A DNA stretch of 64,000 nucleotides from Medicago truncatula (Eukaryota; Streptophyta; Magnoliopsida; Fabales; Fabaceae). The stretch spans positions 30,767,332-30,831,331 of the forward strand of contig NC_053046.1 of assembly GCF_003473485.1 (NCBI RefSeq). The letters run 5' to 3'. Positions 59,703 through 64,000 of the stretch are shown here, piece by piece. Each line of letters opens with the position of its first letter. Position 1 is the stretch's first letter. The notes beneath the pieces are model-generated. The model saw only the letters and a list, made by a program, of their open reading frames with translations, searched no databases and was not told the origin of the DNA. The position numbers and the translations under genes were made by a program.

Positions 59703-62700
59703 TCATGAACGAATGTGATTAGGTGCAGAGGAAAATTTGTAGCTGTCATCATCTTCAATACCAAATGTTATATGCTTATTCTTTTCTCTTTGAGGAAAGT
59801 TTTCAGATTGATGAGAAGGTAAGGTAGGAAGAGGAGTGGTTTCATCTTTAAAATCTTTACGGATTCCCCACAGAACCTCTGCACAATTCTTCATAGGTGG
59901 CCTTGAATGTATTGAAGGTGCCAGGCATTGAAAAGCTAGCTTGAAAACTTTCTTCACTACCTTGATGGAGGCTGGACTTCTTCTCAGTCTTGGATCCATT
60001 GCAAACACAGCTTCTCCGTTCTTGAGCATCTTCATTGCCTGCATGCATACATGCAAATTATGTTTGGATAAAATCTAATAAATGCAGCCATTTAGTTTTT
60101 AAAATTTGGCTCGGAGCTAATTCAACTCTACAAAACTAGCTTGTAAAGTCAAGTATGTCTGACACTTATAACATTTTCGAAGCCATATATTATCCAATAT
60201 AGGACTCTCCACACACCCCGCCACACCATGGTCCGCAATCGATAAAACTTCACCGAAGGAAAAGGTTTGATCTCTAATCATATAAAAAATGTTGTAAAAG
60301 TACTATTATATTTTTTTGTAATGTTTTTGGGAGATTTAACATGCATACCCATCTGATTGTGACTCTCTCATCAATTTTCTTCTTTGGTTCAACTGGATGT
60401 CTTCCTGTCATCATTTCAACAAGCAATACACCAAATGAATAAACATCACTCTTTTCTGTGAGTTGATAAGTTCTCAAGTACTCAGGATCCATATATCCAG
60501 CTGTTCCTTTAACTTGAGTTGAAATATGAGTTGCACCAGGGTCTTCGGACAATCTTGCAAAACCAAAGTCTGCCACTTTAGCCCTTAGATTCTCACTAAT
60601 TAGGATGTTTGATGCTTTGATATCTCTATGTATAATTGGATTATCTGTCAATTAAACAACACAAAATTCAGACATTCAATGGTTATCAGCATCTTACTAT
60701 ACATGTGAGTTCTATCTTGTTTCAATACAAAGTCGAACTCAATCTATATGAATCCCTAATGTGTATTGATAGTTAACATGAATACCATATTGAATCCCAA
60801 TTCATTATGGCGAATAACGAGTCACTATGATGTATCTCGATTTATTCCAATATGAATCACTACTTAAACTTGAGGTACTCAGCCACTTATTTTATTCAAC
60901 TTTGTATCTTCAATTACTTTGAGGTTCATACATGATATATCGAATTTTTATATAACTGTCACTAGTGTTTACTTACAAATGTATCTTACTATTCATAATA
61001 AGATTCTATTCACAATTCAGAAAATAGTTCTTCCGATTCACGATATGTTGAATCTACATTTGATAACCATTTAAGATTTTATTTATACCATTATATTAAC
61101 AATTTTAGGAATTGAGATAGAATGAACAAGACAATGTAAGGTTACTTGAACAGATATTGCTAATAGCCTTCCCAGATATTACAGTCAGATACACTAAAAT
61201 TTATAAACAATTCAGATATGTTGTAACATATTATTGTTTTCTATGTGACATACCTGTGTACATATGAAGGTAAGTTATTGCATGAGCTATATCGATTGCT
61301 ATGTCTAGACGCTCACCAATTTCTAGTCCGTCACCCCGAATACCTGCATCAATAATTGACTACTTTTAGGTCTCCTTTTGTTGGAACAAAATAACTCCAG
61401 TTTAAAGAATAAAAATACGGAAAATGCAAAAAGTTAGCACACGATGTTTGGTAACTAAGTTCGGCCAATTATTAAGTAAATACTACGGTCCATATTTTAT
61501 TAAATCTGCCCATTTATTTATCAGTAACTATGAGCTATCCCTAACACCTTTGTACTGTATTACAAAACCAGAACTTACCATCTAAATGTTCTCTAAGATT
61601 TCCATTCCCAACATACTCAACAATAATAAGCTTCTCATCTCCATGTTCCAAATATCCATATAACCTCACAAGATTCAGGTGCTCAATTTTCGATAAAGTG
61701 TATATTTCATTCTTGAATTCATATAGGTGACTCTGCAAAGCTTCCTGTATAAAAACACAGAAACAAACTTCACTACATTGGAAAAAATTCCACAAAAGAA
61801 ACACACAAAATGTCTGTCTAATGACATATGCTAGTAAAATTCTCGAGTTTGTTTTGACTAACTTATTTTACTTTATCTACTGACATAACACTTTTGAAAC
61901 AACTTATTACGTTTGTAGGCTTATTAAAGAAGCTATACAGGATAGCATATGAAAATAGTTTACAGCGACATGAAAACTTTTTGCCTTTCTTTTATCGTTT
62001 GTTATAGAAATATTTATTCATAAGCACTTGTATGATTAGAGTTGACGCTATAACTTAAGCAGACAGAGTCTTGGTATCTACCTAAATGCATAGTTTCATC
62101 ATCTACAGTTACAAATGGAACAAGTTATGGAGATTACTAAACTGAATAGATGAATATTATGCAATGCTAAATACCTTCTTGGCGCGCTTCACAGCGACAA
62201 TTGTTCCATCATTAAGCTTTCCTCTATAGACAGTTCCAAATCCACCTTCTCCAATTTGATTATCTTGAGAGAATTTTGCAGTTGACTTGTAAATTTCTTC
62301 AAAAGTGAAATTCCCAGTTCCAAGCTGTTCACTTGTAGTACTAGATGATGCATAGGAAGAAGAAAATCTCCATTTTGAAGAATTCTTGTTACTACTTTCG
62401 GATGATAAATCAGTTGAAGCTGCAAATTAAGATACATCTTAATCAATATTGGAAAATCTCAACTTACTTTTTCCGGTCTATATACCGTCACAATATGACT
62501 AATTTATGGTAGTGTACATATTGAAATGACTATGCATGCATGTACTTTTTTCCATGATTTGATCATAGTTTTACATAAAGGATTGAGCATAATCTATTTT
62601 TGGTCTTAACTCTGAAACCTCTCGTGCCAGAGGAAAATGACCTTGATAATCCAAAGTTCAGCCGAGAGGTTGAATACAATAAAAACATTTCAAATAAACT

Positions 62701-62974
62701 AAAAAGCAAAAAAATATTGTTTTTCATCATACTTACATGATAACATCAATCTTGGTTTTGATGTATTTTTTCTGTCATCATTTCCAATAACTTTTGAAGC
62801 TGTTTTTCTTCTGCCAGAGAAAATCAAAGCAAATATTTTGACAACAGATTTGAAACTTTTCAGTGCTGAATTCTGCTTCTTTGTTGAATCAATTTCTGAA
62901 CTATGTTGAAAATTAGAATTCTTTGTTCTTTGACTAGACTGATATTGCAAATTGGTGCTTGCTGATTTCTTCAT
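59703..62974 (-). CDS. Calmodulin-binding receptor-like cytoplasmic kinase
   Basis: Six exons join in frame on the minus strand: 62737-62974, 62175-62419, 61579-61744, 61254-61343, 60349-60644 and 59703-60038, giving 456 residues. All introns have GT-AG ends. Residues 1-115 are basic and Ser-rich with no signal peptide or membrane segment. The kinase domain has the glycine loop [19 protein letters not shown] with the ATP-binding Lys, HRDIKASN (an RD kinase), ADFGFARL and the MDPEY activation segment, then [20 protein letters not shown]. This layout and the segment around VAVKRAKK and LYEFKNEI, the calmodulin-binding region in family members, match the CRCK family (CRCK1-3), cytoplasmic kinases linked to calcium signalling and stress. 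The start chosen is the first in-frame ATG ([10 protein letters not shown]). All catalytic residues are present. An overlapping upstream ORF lies at 62934-63014. Confidence 0.92.
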
Positions 62975-63014
62975 TTGTTGATGCCAAAACTGTTGTTGAA
63001 GATCCAAAGATCAT
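62934..63014 (-). other. Upstream ORF overlapping the kinase start
   Basis: An ATG at 63014-63012 opens a 26-codon frame (MIFGSSTTVL...) ending with TAG at 62936-62934, past the kinase ATG at 62974. If the transcript starts upstream of it, it would reduce kinase translation. The start context was not judged. It may be incidental. Confidence 0.45.
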
Positions 63015-64000
63015 TTCTTGTACCAAAAATTTAAGATAAATGCAATCATTGCATTTGGTCTTTTCTTCCCTTATAATTTATTTCTCTAAGACCATTTCTT
63101 CAAAGAGATTTTGTTTCAGTCCAACCAAAATGAGTTGCTTGCAATACTTGTTTTAAATGTTATGTTATTGTTTAGGTAACATTTTACAAGTCAAAGTCGT
63201 ACAAATATTTATAGCTTTTGGCCCCCATGACAAATATACTAATAGAAGCAAAATATACTTTGTCACCTTATAATTCTTTTTTTTTTAAATGGTTGTCAAT
63301 TTTAATATTTTAATTTATTCAAATTATTTATCACCTTAAAGATGATACTTCCTAAATTTATTATCAAATTAAAAAAAATGGAATTATATAATTTAATTAA
63401 ATCACATAGAAATTTAATTAAATAAGTTAATAAACTATAAATTGTACTATAGATTTTGTGGAATGTTCTCTATAATTCAATATTTTTACTCAAAGTTAAT
63501 TAATATTTAAACACAGAATAGAAACAAAAGTTGGTTTTTTCTTTAAAATAAAAAAGAGAAATACTACTAAATGCATTTGTTACGAAATAAACCGTACATT
63601 TGTCTTATTGTAACTTTAAAGATTAATTTTTATTTCATTAATTATTTTGTTTTTTTTATCTTCTTAACAAGTGTTTTTAACATTTTCCTTCAAAAAAATA
63701 AAGTGTTTTTAATCATCGAGGAATTCTAAATTGTGCCAAATTTTTAATCTTAGGCACAAAGTCAAAGTGGGAAAAAATAAAAACCAAATCAATGTTGCTG
63801 TAATGAATACCAGGTCAATATGCTATAGTAGTTGGACATCATTAATAAATACCGACATATCATATCTCCAACTGTGATTCCTTGGCCAATATGATCATTT
63901 ATTTCAGTCCCACAGCTAAGGACGGCTGTACAAGTCGATAGGGTCATTTCTCCTTACTTTGTTGAGAGTAGTTAGGTGAGAGAGACAGAATGAGAAGAGA
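63015..64000. other. 5' flank of the kinase gene
   Basis: Very AT-rich sequence (63240-63720) with no gene or clear transposon ends. The kinase promoter is expected in its first few hundred bases. The last 150 bases are less AT-rich and may belong to another unit outside the window. Confidence 0.4.

Overview
The window is nuclear DNA of a legume of the inverted-repeat-lacking clade, most likely Medicago truncatula or a close relative. It is AT-rich, its genes have introns, and it carries four genes for nodule-specific cysteine-rich (NCR) peptides, a family known from that clade. SINEs, LINE tails, Stowaway, hAT and Mutator-like MITEs and Tekay-type Ty3/gypsy LTRs fill much of the rest.

Layout: NCR-1 (360-647) is followed by a nested transposon block (3625-5840). 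A four-exon B-box/CCT gene of the CONSTANS-LIKE 9/10 type lies at 7673-10963. An eight-exon GTE1-type bromodomain/NET gene (12852-17340) has an in-frame stop just after the bromodomain and uses one GC-AG intron. NCR-2 (18556-18906) is followed by a young, almost complete Tekay-type chromovirus (19183-27905). That element split a duplicated copy of the sequence found downstream of the COL gene. NCR-3 (30432-30698) has a 2.6-kb solo LTR in its 3' flank, and NCR-4 (38630-38917) sits between two long direct repeats.

The right third is a duplication complex made of three gene types. They are a DUF868 gene (intact at 52215-53144, pseudogenes at 41824 and 58309, relics near 29.9 and 38.2 kb), a calmodulin-binding receptor-like cytoplasmic kinase (intact on the minus strand at 59703-62974, fragments at 43.3 and 53.9 kb), and a single-exon LRR receptor-like protein (minus strand, 54802-57513). 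The last contains nine nearly identical 72-bp LRR units organised as three 216-bp blocks.

The genes do not form a pathway. The NCR peptides would act on rhizobia inside nodule cells, the receptor-like protein and cytoplasmic kinase fit surface perception and signalling, and COL and GTE proteins are nuclear regulators. No tRNA, rRNA, CRISPR array or bacterial-type system was seen. All comparisons were made by eye within the window. Exon borders are inferred from splice consensus and reading frame.
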